Positions 1-5,360 of a stretch of DNA of 12,929 nt are shown piece by piece (position 1 is the stretch's first letter; every line of letters starts with the position of its first letter). This stretch comes from Acidobacteriaceae bacterium (GTDB lineage: Bacteria > Acidobacteriota > Terriglobia > Terriglobales > Acidobacteriaceae). The position numbers were made by a program, and so were the translations under genes. The stretch is from positions 85,209 to 98,137 of the forward strand of contig PKXI01000234.1 of the NCBI GenBank assembly GCA_003133425.1. Direction: 5' to 3'. A model generated the notes under the pieces. That model was not told the origin of the DNA. It saw only the letters and a list, made by a program, of their open reading frames with translations, and did no database searches.

Positions 1-102
1 TTCGCTGCCTCCATCCAGGAGAACGCCATCCACGGCTCCGACGCCGAAGACACGGCCGCCTTCGAAATCGCCTACTGGTTCGCCGGCTACGAATTGATTT
101 AG
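1..102 (+). CDS. ndk: Nucleoside diphosphate kinase, C-terminal end (partial)
   Basis: The first 33 codons of the window, open from base 1 and closed by TAG at 100-102, read as the end of a nucleoside diphosphate kinase, the enzyme that moves the gamma phosphate from ATP to other NDPs through a phosphohistidine. The segment [20 protein letters not shown] matches the family's conserved tail. Its His (codon 11, in the IHGSD motif) is the catalytic phospho-accepting residue, and the following S-D with an E-x-A helix is also typical. The 5' part lies outside the window, so start and full length cannot be judged. A strong hairpin follows 40 bp downstream. The identification rests on a short but very characteristic motif. 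Confidence 0.87.
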   Translation, partial: FAASIQENAIHGSDAEDTAAFEIAYWFAGYELI

Positions 103-141
103 ATCATTTTTCGATTCGTGTGTTAACAGAACCCTGGGTGC

Positions 142-176
142 CCCATCCTTGAATCGCTCTTTGATTCAAGGGTGGG
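142..176. repeat. Strong 14-bp hairpin downstream of ndk
   Basis: Bases 142-155 pair with 163-176 (CCTTGAATC against GATTCAAGG, extended outward by CCCAT against GTGGG with one T.G wobble), leaving a 7-base loop. There is no T-run after it on either strand, so it is not a classical intrinsic terminator, although its place after the ndk stop would suit transcript 3'-end protection. The framing GGGTGCCCCAT...GTGGGAG is, from memory, a pattern seen repeatedly in acidobacterial intergenic DNA, so a dispersed palindromic repeat is the other explanation. Confidence 0.7.
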
Positions 177-215
177 AGACCACAGTCACTCATCGCGTCA
201 GCCGAGAAAAATCCC

Positions 216-1205
216 ATGAAGAATGTCTCAACCCGTTTGTCTGGATTCCTGCTCCTCTTCCTCTCCGCCACGGCCCTCATAGCCGCGTCCCCAATCATCA
301 AGCCCGGCGAACCATGGCTCGACAACCGCGGCCAGCGTATTCAGACCCACGGCGGCGGCATCACTCTCTGGCACGGCACCTATTACTGGTTCGGCGAAGA
401 TCGCACGCAATCCAACGACCCCGACAAGCGCTTCGTCGCCTGCTATTCGTCGAAAGATCTTGTCCACTGGCAATTCCGCCGCCAGGTCGTGGCGCTTGCC
501 GATCCCGAACATCTCGGTCCGCATTGGGTGCTGGAGAGGCCCAAGGTCTTCGCCAACCCGCGCACCGGCAAGTTTGTTCTCTACGCCCACCTCGACGATG
601 CGCGCTACAAAGTTGCTCGCGTCATGGTGGCCGTCAGCGATCGCATCGACGGCGACTACAAATTCGTCAAGAGCTTCCGTCCTCTCGACCAGGAAAGCCG
701 CGACATTGGCCAGTTCGTCGACGACGACGGCTCCGCCTACCTCATCTTCGAGTCCAGACCGACCAAAGGCTTTTTCATCGCTAGACTGTCCGACGATTTT
801 AAGAGCGTAGAGAAGACCGCCTTTATACAGGCTCCTCTCGAAGGTGGCGCGATAGTCCACTATGACACCACCTATTACGTCGTCGGATCGCACATGACCG
901 GCTGGCGCCCCAACCCCAACGTCTATGCCACCGCGCCCTCGCTCGCCGGCCCGTGGACTGAATTCAACAACCTCGCCCCGTCCGAAGCCAATAACTATGA
1001 CTCGCAATCGACCATGCTCGTGAAAATCGTCGGCTCAAAGAAGACAACCGTAATCTTCATGGGCGACATCTGGAAGCCGAAGGAACTCTGGGATTCGCGC
1101 TACCTCTGGATGCCCCTCGATATGCACGCCGGCACAATGCATCTTCCCCCGCCCCAGCCCTGGCATCTAAACGTCAAAACCGGAGAAATAGCGATTCAAC
1201 AGTAG
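216..1205 (+). CDS. Secreted glycoside hydrolase family 43-like protein
   Basis: This is a 329-residue protein with a signal peptide: Lys/Arg at residues 2-7, a hydrophobic core at 11-23, and likely cleavage after the Ala-Ala-Ser near 25. The mature part shows the five-bladed beta-propeller repeats of GH43: THGGGITLWHGTYYWFGED (44-62), ERPKVFANPRTGKFVLYAH (107-125), RDIGQFVDDDGSAYLIFES (162-180), a GSHMTGWRPNPN block (224-235) and YDSQSTMLV (261-269). These blocks resemble the exo-beta-1,3-galactanase-like GH43 branch, in which the usual N-terminal aspartate base of GH43 is replaced. Glu107 and Gln264 fall in blocks conserved there, but I cannot assign catalytic roles with certainty. It probably acts in the periplasm or outside the cell on plant or microbial polysaccharide; the substrate is unknown. 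The ATG at 216 has only a weak Shine-Dalgarno but is the only start that leaves a clean signal peptide. Its stop overlaps the ribosome-binding site of the next gene. Confidence 0.83.
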   Translation: MKNVSTRLSGFLLLFLSATALIAASPIIKPGEPWLDNRGQRIQTHGGGITLWHGTYYWFGEDRTQSNDPDKRFVACYSSKDLVHWQFRRQVVALADPEHLGPHWVLERPKVFANPRTGKFVLYAHLDDARYKVARVMVAVSDRIDGDYKFVKSFRPLDQESRDIGQFVDDDGSAYLIFESRPTKGFFIARLSDDFKSVEKTAFIQAPLEGGAIVHYDTTYYVVGSHMTGWRPNPNVYATAPSLAGPWTEFNNLAPSEANNYDSQSTMLVKIVGSKKTTVIFMGDIWKPKELWDSRYLWMPLDMHAGTMHLPPPQPWHLNVKTGEIAIQQ

Positions 1206-1210
1206 GAGGT
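1203..1210 (+). promoter_or_regulatory. Ribosome-binding site overlapping the GH43 stop codon
   Basis: TAGGAGGT contains the TAG stop of the upstream gene (1203-1205) and an AGGAGG Shine-Dalgarno (1204-1209), six bases before the ATG at 1216. Ribosomes terminating on the glycosidase sit on the initiation signal of the DinB-like gene, so the two are probably translationally coupled. Confidence 0.75.
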
Positions 1211-1215
1211 GCATC

Positions 1216-1734
1216 ATGACAACCAACCCCGATCTAGCCACGCTTTTCCTCGCCTTCTCACGCAACAAGCTCCTGAACCAATACTGGCCGCGCCTCAAAG
1301 CATGTGTGGAAACCATGTCCACCGAACAGATTTGGTGGCGCCCCAACGATGCCAGTAACAGCGTCGGCAACATAATCCTGCACCTCAACGGCAACGTCAC
1401 CCAGTGGCTCGTGGCCTCGTTCAACCGCGACCAGGACAAGCGCGACCGCCCCGCAGAGTTCTCAGCAGTCGGTGGCCTTGCCGCAGCCGAACTCCTCGAT
1501 CGCCTCGGCGCCACCCTGGCCGAAGCCGCGAAGGTCCTCGACCGGCTTAACCCAGACGAGCTACTCGCCCCCTACGAGATTCAGGGCTATCACGTCCATG
1601 GACTCGACGCCGTCTACCAGGTCGTCGAGCATTTCGGCCTCCACTACGGACAGATCGCGTACATCGCCAAGAACCTTTCCGGCAAGGACTTGGGCTTCTA
1701 CCGCGAACTGAACCAGAGCGCCCGCGCTTCCTGA
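1216..1734 (+). CDS. DinB-like (DUF1572-type) metal-binding four-helix protein
   Basis: This is a 172-residue all-helical protein of the DinB/YfiT superfamily, closest by motif to the DUF1572 branch: FSRNKLLNQYWPRLK (14-28), WWRPNDASNSVGNIILHLNGN (40-60) and VVEHFGLHYGQI (136-147). His56, His139 and His143 are placed as the divalent-metal triad of the family. Members are thiol-dependent transferases or of unknown function; the link with DNA damage suggested by the name is historical and should not be taken as this gene's role. There is no signal peptide, so it is likely cytoplasmic. The start is fixed by an AGGAGG six bases upstream. It forms a two-gene unit with the GH43 gene, although the two products have no obvious shared pathway. 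Confidence 0.85.
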   Translation: MTTNPDLATLFLAFSRNKLLNQYWPRLKACVETMSTEQIWWRPNDASNSVGNIILHLNGNVTQWLVASFNRDQDKRDRPAEFSAVGGLAAAELLDRLGATLAEAAKVLDRLNPDELLAPYEIQGYHVHGLDAVYQVVEHFGLHYGQIAYIAKNLSGKDLGFYRELNQSARAS

Positions 1735-1878
1735 ACACAGTGTCCGCCCACCTCAAACTCCATAACAACCTCTGGACTTCCGCCGGTCGATCATCCCTCC
1801 TCGCATCAGCACGAGACTGCGCGTCCTGCGCGCCGCTCAAAGCGCCATCGTCGAGTCAAGCCACAGCCCGATAAAAAT

Positions 1879-1926
1879 ACTTAAGTTTTCACTTGACAAT
1901 TAATCCGAACCGAATAAGACTCAAGT
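1879..1926. promoter_or_regulatory. Candidate operator: inverted repeats around the promoter
   Basis: ACTTGA at 1891-1896, overlapping the -35 box, is mirrored by TCAAGT at 1921-1926 just after the -10. An additional perfect palindrome ACTTAAGT lies at 1879-1886. Such symmetric sites around a promoter are where an autoregulating ArsR-type repressor, such as the one encoded two genes on, would bind. Six-base repeats can arise by chance, so this is a candidate only. Confidence 0.35.
1893..1920 (+). promoter_or_regulatory. Candidate sigma-70 promoter for the SRPBCC-ArsR pair
   Basis: A perfect TTGACA (1893-1898) is followed after 16 bases by a weak -10, TAAGAC (1915-1920), about 40 bp before the ATG at 1961. 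The surrounding sequence is AT-rich compared with the rest of the window. The -35 is convincing; the -10 matches only three consensus positions, including the first two and the A at position five. Confidence 0.5.
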
Positions 1927-1960
1927 CAACGCTTAACCATTCCCTGAAGGAGGAAAGACA

Positions 1961-2434
1961 ATGGAACAACAACCCGCAATCCACAGCACGTTCGTCCTTG
2001 AACGCAGTTATCCCGCCACCTGTGAGCGCGTATTTGCCGCCTTCGCTGACCCCGCCAAGAAGCGCCGCTGGTTTGCTCAAGGCGAACACCATGAAGTTGG
2101 CACTTATGATCTCGACTTTCGCGTTGGAGGCAGGGAATACTACACCTCTCGTTTCAAAGAGGGCACCCCTCTGACCGGCCGCACTCTCACCAACGACTGT
2201 ACCTATCACAGCATCGTTCCCAATCGCCGTGTCGTCTTTACCTCCACCATGGCTCTGGACGGCAGTTGTTTCTCAGTATCACTGGGTACGGTTGAGCTCG
2301 TGCCTGCGGAAAATGGCTCTGACCTGATCCTCACATTTCAAAGCACGTTCCTCGAAGGCGCCGACGGCCCTGAAATGCGAGAAGCTGGATGGCGCAAGCT
2401 CCTCGACAAACTGACGAAGGAAATTGCGAGCTAA
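1961..2434 (+). CDS. SRPBCC / AHSA1-type protein
   Basis: This is a 157-residue protein with the helix-grip (START/SRPBCC) fold of the AHSA1 (activator of Hsp90 ATPase homologue 1-like) group. Visible are an N-terminal strand FVLERSYPAT (11-20), the first helix CERVFAAFADPAKKRRWF (21-38), a DLDFRVGG strand-turn (50-57) and the final helix GWRKLLDKLTKEIA (143-156), all in their usual order. Bacterial members have a hydrophobic ligand pocket, and the substrate is usually unknown. They are very often encoded beside an ArsR-type regulator, as here, with only 31 bp to the next gene. The start is supported by AAGGAGG at 1947-1953. There is no signal peptide, so it should be cytoplasmic. Confidence 0.85.
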   Translation: MEQQPAIHSTFVLERSYPATCERVFAAFADPAKKRRWFAQGEHHEVGTYDLDFRVGGREYYTSRFKEGTPLTGRTLTNDCTYHSIVPNRRVVFTSTMALDGSCFSVSLGTVELVPAENGSDLILTFQSTFLEGADGPEMREAGWRKLLDKLTKEIAS

Positions 2435-2449
2435 GCGGCGAAATACGTT

Positions 2450-2455
2450 GGAAGG
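2450..2455 (+). promoter_or_regulatory. Ribosome-binding site deciding the arsR-type start
   Basis: GGAAGG lies ten bases before the ATG at 2466. The alternative in-frame TTG at 2424 has a purine run only two bases away, which is too close, and would add 14 residues unlike the family. The ATG is therefore preferred. Confidence 0.55.
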
Positions 2456-2465
2456 CGCGGACCCG

Positions 2466-2801
2466 ATGCACAAGAAAAAACCCGATATCGATCTTGTCTT
2501 CCGCGCCCTTGGCGATCCCACACGCCGGGCCATGGTGGAGAAGTTGAGTCAAGGACCCATGTCGGTGTCGCGGATGGCTGAGCCATTCGACATGACCCTG
2601 GCCGCAGTCGTTCAACACATGCAAGTGTTGGAGGAGTGCGGCCTGGTCCAAACCGAGAAGGTTGGCAGGGTGCGCAGCTGCCGCATCGAACCCGCCGGGC
2701 TCGACGCGATGGAACAATGGATCCGCGATCGCCGTTCGAAATGGGAACTTCGCTTGGATCGGCTGGGAGATTTGCTCGCTGAAGAGGATGAGAACCGCTA
2801 A
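2466..2801 (+). CDS. ArsR-type winged-helix transcriptional regulator
   Basis: This is a 111-residue winged-helix DNA-binding protein. The opening DLVFRALGDPTRRAMVEKL (9-27) is the classic ArsR signature, followed by the helix-turn-helix MSVSRMAEPFDMTLAAVVQHMQVLEECGLV (32-61) and a wing KVGRVRSCRIEP (65-76). The cysteine pair of metal-sensing ArsR/SmtB proteins is absent, so it is unlikely to be an arsenic or cadmium sensor. This subgroup commonly accompanies SRPBCC/AHSA1 genes. Together with the preceding gene it forms a compact unit, and it probably represses its own promoter near 1893. The C-terminal helix rich in Arg/Trp/Glu (80-105) would serve for dimerisation. A longer TTG start at 2424, overlapping the upstream gene by 11 bases, cannot be excluded. 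Confidence 0.87.
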   Translation: MHKKKPDIDLVFRALGDPTRRAMVEKLSQGPMSVSRMAEPFDMTLAAVVQHMQVLEECGLVQTEKVGRVRSCRIEPAGLDAMEQWIRDRRSKWELRLDRLGDLLAEEDENR

Positions 2802-2840
2802 GATTTGAAAGCATCAATCTCCTATCGCTGTCTCACGTGT

Positions 2841-2876
2841 CCGGCCCAGCTGAAACTTCCCTTTCAGCAAGGCCGG
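2841..2876. terminator. Symmetric hairpin between convergent genes
   Basis: CCGGCC (2841-2846) pairs with GGCCGG (2871-2876) and, inside a 2x2 mismatch, GCTGAAA (2849-2855) pairs with TTTCAGC (2862-2868), leaving a 6-base loop. It lies between the stop of the ArsR-type gene (2801) and the stop of prmC (2907), where a bidirectional terminator is expected. No T-tract follows on either strand, so termination would have to be of the tract-less kind or the hairpin may only stabilise 3' ends. Confidence 0.55.
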
Positions 2877-2906
2877 TCTGCCCCTATTTCAACCGAATCG
2901 TATGGA

Positions 2907-3767
2907 TCAAAAATCCGTACCTCGCATCCGCCTGCCTGAAACCACGCGTGGAATCCCCTGCAGGTCACCAGTAAACTCGATCTCCTCGACGCCGGCCTTT
3001 GCGAGCAGTCGCGCAATCGCCGAGTCCTGCCTGTAGCCAATCTCCATCGCCAGATACCCGCCACGCACAAGCAGATCCCGAGCGCCTGGAATCAATCGTC
3101 GATAAATATCAAGGCCTCTGCCTGCAAACAATGCCACCGCAGGCTCGTAATCGCGCACCTCCACAGCCAGCGATTCGCGATCGCTCTCGGCCACATAAGG
3201 CGGGTTTGAAACGACGATCTCGAATTCTTCCCCCGCAACCGGCACAAGCAGATCGCCCTCCAGAAATCGAATTCGCTCCGCAACACCATTAAGCTCCGCG
3301 TTGCCGCGCGCAATCTCCAGTGCCGCCGCCGAGATGTCAATCGCCGTAATCTGCGCATCAGGCAGCTTGCGAGCCAGCGCCACTGCAATTGCGCCCGAGC
3401 CTGTTCCCACGTCCACAATCCGCGGCTTTTCAAAATTTGCCGCAAGCGAAAGAACCTTCTCCACCAGGTGTTCAGTCTCCGGCCGCGGAATCAGCACGTT
3501 GCGATTCACGTGAAACGGCAGGCCGTAAAACTCAGTCTCGCCGGTAATGTACTGGATCGGCTCCCCCGCCATCCGCCGCTCGATGAGCGCGCAGTAGCTT
3601 ACGGCTCCCTCGGCGGTCAGAATTTCATTCTGGTGCGCAATCAGGAAGGTGCGGTCGCGATGAATCAGGTGCATCAGCAGCGTCTCCGCATCAAGGCGTG
3701 CCCGCTCCGAATGCGGGCCGCCGCGCAATCTCGCCTCGCCATTCTGAACCCAGTTCTGAATAGTCAC
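2907..3767 (-). CDS. prmC: Peptide chain release factor N5-glutamine methyltransferase
   Basis: PrmC (HemK) transfers a methyl group from S-adenosylmethionine to the glutamine of the GGQ loop of release factors 1 and 2, which speeds peptide release. The 286-residue protein has the N-terminal helical substrate-binding domain (1-85) ending in GEPIQYITGETEFYGLPF (68-85), followed by RPETEHLVE (95-103). The Rossmann methyltransferase domain has IVDVGTGSGAIAVALA (117-132) for cofactor binding, and NPPY (188-191) is the motif that holds the target glutamine. Length is normal for the family. Translation starts at a GTG four bases after the prfA stop codon, with no clear Shine-Dalgarno of its own, so coupling to prfA translation is likely. 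Its substrate is the product of the gene immediately upstream. Confidence 0.96.
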   Translation of the reverse strand: MTIQNWVQNGEARLRGGPHSERARLDAETLLMHLIHRDRTFLIAHQNEILTAEGAVSYCALIERRMAGEPIQYITGETEFYGLPFHVNRNVLIPRPETEHLVEKVLSLAANFEKPRIVDVGTGSGAIAVALARKLPDAQITAIDISAAALEIARGNAELNGVAERIRFLEGDLLVPVAGEEFEIVVSNPPYVAESDRESLAVEVRDYEPAVALFAGRGLDIYRRLIPGARDLLVRGGYLAMEIGYRQDSAIARLLAKAGVEEIEFTGDLQGIPRVVSGRRMRGTDF

Positions 3768-3771
3768 AGTG

Positions 3772-4851
3772 TCACGCGGCCTGGCTGTCGGCCTTCAGTT
3801 GCTCGGCCTGGTAGTGCGCAATCAGTGCATCCACAATCGGCTGCAAGCGGCCTTCCATCACCAGGTCAAGCTGGTGCAACGTCAGCCCGATGCGGTGGTC
3901 GGTCAACCGGTTCTGCGGGAAGTTATACGTACGAATCTTTTCGCTGCGGTCGCCGGTACCTACTTGCTGTTTGCGTTCCTTGGCCAGCTCGGCATTCTGC
4001 TTTTCCATCTCCTGCTCGTAAAGCCGCGACCGCAGAACGCGCATGCCCTTCTCGCGGTTCTTGATCTGCGACTTCTCATCCTGGCAACTCACCACCGTGT
4101 TGGTTGGAATGTGCGTTATGCGCACCGCCGAGTACGTCGTATTCACCGACTGTCCGCCCGGCCCCGACGAGCAGAACGTATCAATGCGAATATCCTTCGC
4201 CTCGATCTTGATGTCCACGTCCTCGGCCTCGGGCAGCACGGCAACCGTCACCGCCGATGTGTGTACGCGCCCCTGGGTCTCAGTAGCGGGAACGCGCTGC
4301 ACGCGATGTACTCCGCTCTCCCACTTCATCTGCGAGTAGACGCGCTCGCCTTCGATGATCGCAATCACTTCCTTGTAGCCACCCACGCCCGACTCGGAGA
4401 GCGAAAGCAGCTCGATCTTCCATTTATGCTGCTCGGCAAACCGCGTATACATGCGAAAAATCTCCGCCGCAAACAGCGAAGCCTCGTCGCCGCCCGTCCC
4501 TGCACGAATCTCAAGAATCACGTTCTTCTCGTCATTCGGATCCTTCGGCAGCAGCATCACCTTCAGCTCTTCCTCCAGGGCCGGCTCTCGCGGCGCAAGC
4601 GCGGCAATCTCCTCTTCCGCCATCGCGCGAATCTCGGCGTCGCTCTCAGCCAGCATCGCCCGCGCCTCGGCCAGCCCCTGCTGCACCTGCTTCAGCTCGC
4701 GGTACTTCTCCACCGGAGTCTCGATCTCGCGCAGCAGCTTCGCGGTCTTCTGATATTTCTCGTGGTCATTAATGACCTCGGGCAGCGAGAACTGCGCTTG
4801 CAGTTCGTTATAGCGCTGCTCCATATGTTCCAAACGATCAATCACAATCAT
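3772..4851 (-). CDS. prfA: Peptide chain release factor 1
   Basis: RF1 recognises UAA and UAG in the ribosomal A site and triggers hydrolysis of peptidyl-tRNA. The 359-residue protein is full length. It has a helical N-terminal domain (1-105), then [21 protein letters not shown] (180-200), which contains the RF1-specific Pro-Ala-Thr tripeptide (188-190) rather than the Ser-Pro-Phe of RF2. The catalytic loop [10 protein letters not shown] (228-237) has Gln234 as the residue methylated by PrmC. The Pro-Gly-Gly-Gln-Ser form of the loop is seen in several phyla and is not a defect. The ATG at 4851 is preceded by GGAGGG (4857-4862) five bases away. It is the first of a tight pair with prmC, and a putative 50-codon gene lies 85 bp upstream in the same direction. 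Confidence 0.97.
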   Translation of the reverse strand: MIVIDRLEHMEQRYNELQAQFSLPEVINDHEKYQKTAKLLREIETPVEKYRELKQVQQGLAEARAMLAESDAEIRAMAEEEIAALAPREPALEEELKVMLLPKDPNDEKNVILEIRAGTGGDEASLFAAEIFRMYTRFAEQHKWKIELLSLSESGVGGYKEVIAIIEGERVYSQMKWESGVHRVQRVPATETQGRVHTSAVTVAVLPEAEDVDIKIEAKDIRIDTFCSSGPGGQSVNTTYSAVRITHIPTNTVVSCQDEKSQIKNREKGMRVLRSRLYEQEMEKQNAELAKERKQQVGTGDRSEKIRTYNFPQNRLTDHRIGLTLHQLDLVMEGRLQPIVDALIAHYQAEQLKADSQAA

Positions 4852-4936
4852 GTGCGCCCTCCGGGCCTTGGTGTCTTGGAGTCGTAAGTTGTAAAGGGAA
4901 AAATGGGCGAAAAACAGATATCGGCGGCGGGAGCCG

Positions 4937-5089
4937 CTAACGCGGTTCCAGGATTACTATTCCTCGAAAGCGACGCGCTTGAGTTGACGCGACCACCAGG
5001 GAATCGGCGACCTCGCACCATTCCTGAAACGGCAAGGATATCCTGGAATCGCCGTAGAGCAGGGCCGGAATGGGCTCGCGGAGGGTCAC
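4937..5089 (-). CDS. Putative small protein (50 aa) upstream of prfA
   Basis: On the minus strand a GTG at 5089 opens a 51-codon frame closed by TAG at 4937-4939. It is preceded by AGAAGGTGA (5091-5099), whose AGGTGA part is complementary to the 16S rRNA 3' end. The product begins [15 protein letters not shown] and ends [11 protein letters not shown], with a WCEV segment in the middle and no signal peptide or membrane helix. The first two thirds of the codons end almost always in G or C, as in neighbouring genes; the last third is less biased. An in-frame TGA lies 12 codons before the GTG, so this is not the tail of a longer gene. It runs in the same direction as prfA and ends 85 bp before it, so a shared transcript is possible. 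I do not recognise a family. It could instead be a chance frame. Confidence 0.45.
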   Translation of the reverse strand: MTLREPIPALLYGDSRISLPFQEWCEVADSLVVASTQARRFRGIVILEPR

Positions 5090-5142
5090 TTCACCTTCTA
5101 TTCTAGCGCGAAACGGGGCTCAGAAAAAGCTCGTCGGCGAGT

Positions 5143-5216
5143 TTGAAGGGTACGGGCCTCAGCCCGTACGTAAATCAGGCAATGTGAATGCGGGCTTTAC
5201 AGGCTGCGGGAAAACT
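5143..5216 (+). repeat. REP/BIME-like composite repeat, unit 1
   Basis: The unit is a perfect hairpin, GTACGGGC (5150-5157) - CTCA loop - GCCCGTAC (5162-5169), then a 20-base spacer, then a second, decayed palindrome containing CGGGCTTTA and ending GCTGCGGGAAAACTC. The same layout recurs at 5252-5313 and 7570-7643. The orientation is defined by the GGGCTTTA half reading on the plus strand. Confidence 0.75.
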
Positions 5217-5223
5217 CGGCCTT

Positions 5224-5249
5224 GGTACAAAACCTCAAGGCTTTGTAAC
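5224..5249. repeat. Imperfect hairpin between the two repeat units
   Basis: Bases 5224-5235 pair with 5238-5249 (GGTACAAAACCT against AGGCTTTGTAAC) with two mismatches and a tight central loop. It sits between the two composite units and is probably part of the same intergenic repeat cluster. Confidence 0.5.
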
Positions 5250-5251
5250 AG

Positions 5252-5313
5252 GGCACGACTTCAGTCGTGCCGCAAATGTCACAAAATGAATACGGGCTTT
5301 AGCCCTTGCGGGA
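5252..5313 (+). repeat. REP/BIME-like composite repeat, unit 2
   Basis: A perfect 8-bp hairpin, GGCACGAC (5252-5259) - TTCA - GTCGTGCC (5264-5271), is followed after about 21 bases by CGGGCTTTAGCCC (5293-5305), itself a hairpin, and then TTGCGGGAA. The second palindrome matches that of unit 1 nearly base for base, and the spacer length is the same, so the two are diverged copies in the same orientation, about 102 bp apart. Confidence 0.75.
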
Positions 5314-5360
5314 ATGATCTTCCAAGCTTACCCACGATTCAAGAACATTTACCCCCGCCC

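Larger units (their letters stand above)
4852..5360. other. Gap between the S15 hydrolase and prfA: what it holds
   Basis: Apart from the possible 50-codon gene (4937-5089), the left part holds the prfA leader with a small GCGGC/GCCGC hairpin (4924-4937, loop GGGA). The right part (about 5143-5313) is filled by two tandem composite palindromic repeats. I found no convincing -35/-10 pair for prfA. Confidence 0.6.

Noticed and set aside
1216..1734. DNA-damage or DNA polymerase IV role for the DinB-like gene
   Set aside because: The four-helix metal-binding DinB/YfiT superfamily is unrelated to the dinB-encoded Y-family polymerase; the His triad and helices fit the former only.
1740..1877. GTG-started 45-codon frame after the DinB-like gene
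   Set aside because: No ribosome-binding site, and composition unlike the neighbouring genes; it reads through spacer up to the AT-rich promoter region.
2424..2465. TTG start overlapping the SRPBCC gene for the ArsR-type regulator
   Set aside because: The purine run before it is only two bases away, and the added residues are unlike the family; the ATG at 2466 has a better-spaced GGAAGG.
3769..4887. Long plus-strand open frame of 372 codons opposite prfA
   Set aside because: It is the antisense shadow of a clear release factor 1 gene, caused by GC-rich codon bias. Its His/Arg/Leu-rich product has no family features.
5143..5313. CRISPR array
   Set aside because: The repeats are themselves two-hairpin units with diverged stems, there are only two in tandem, no regular unique spacers lie between identical repeats, and there are no cas genes.
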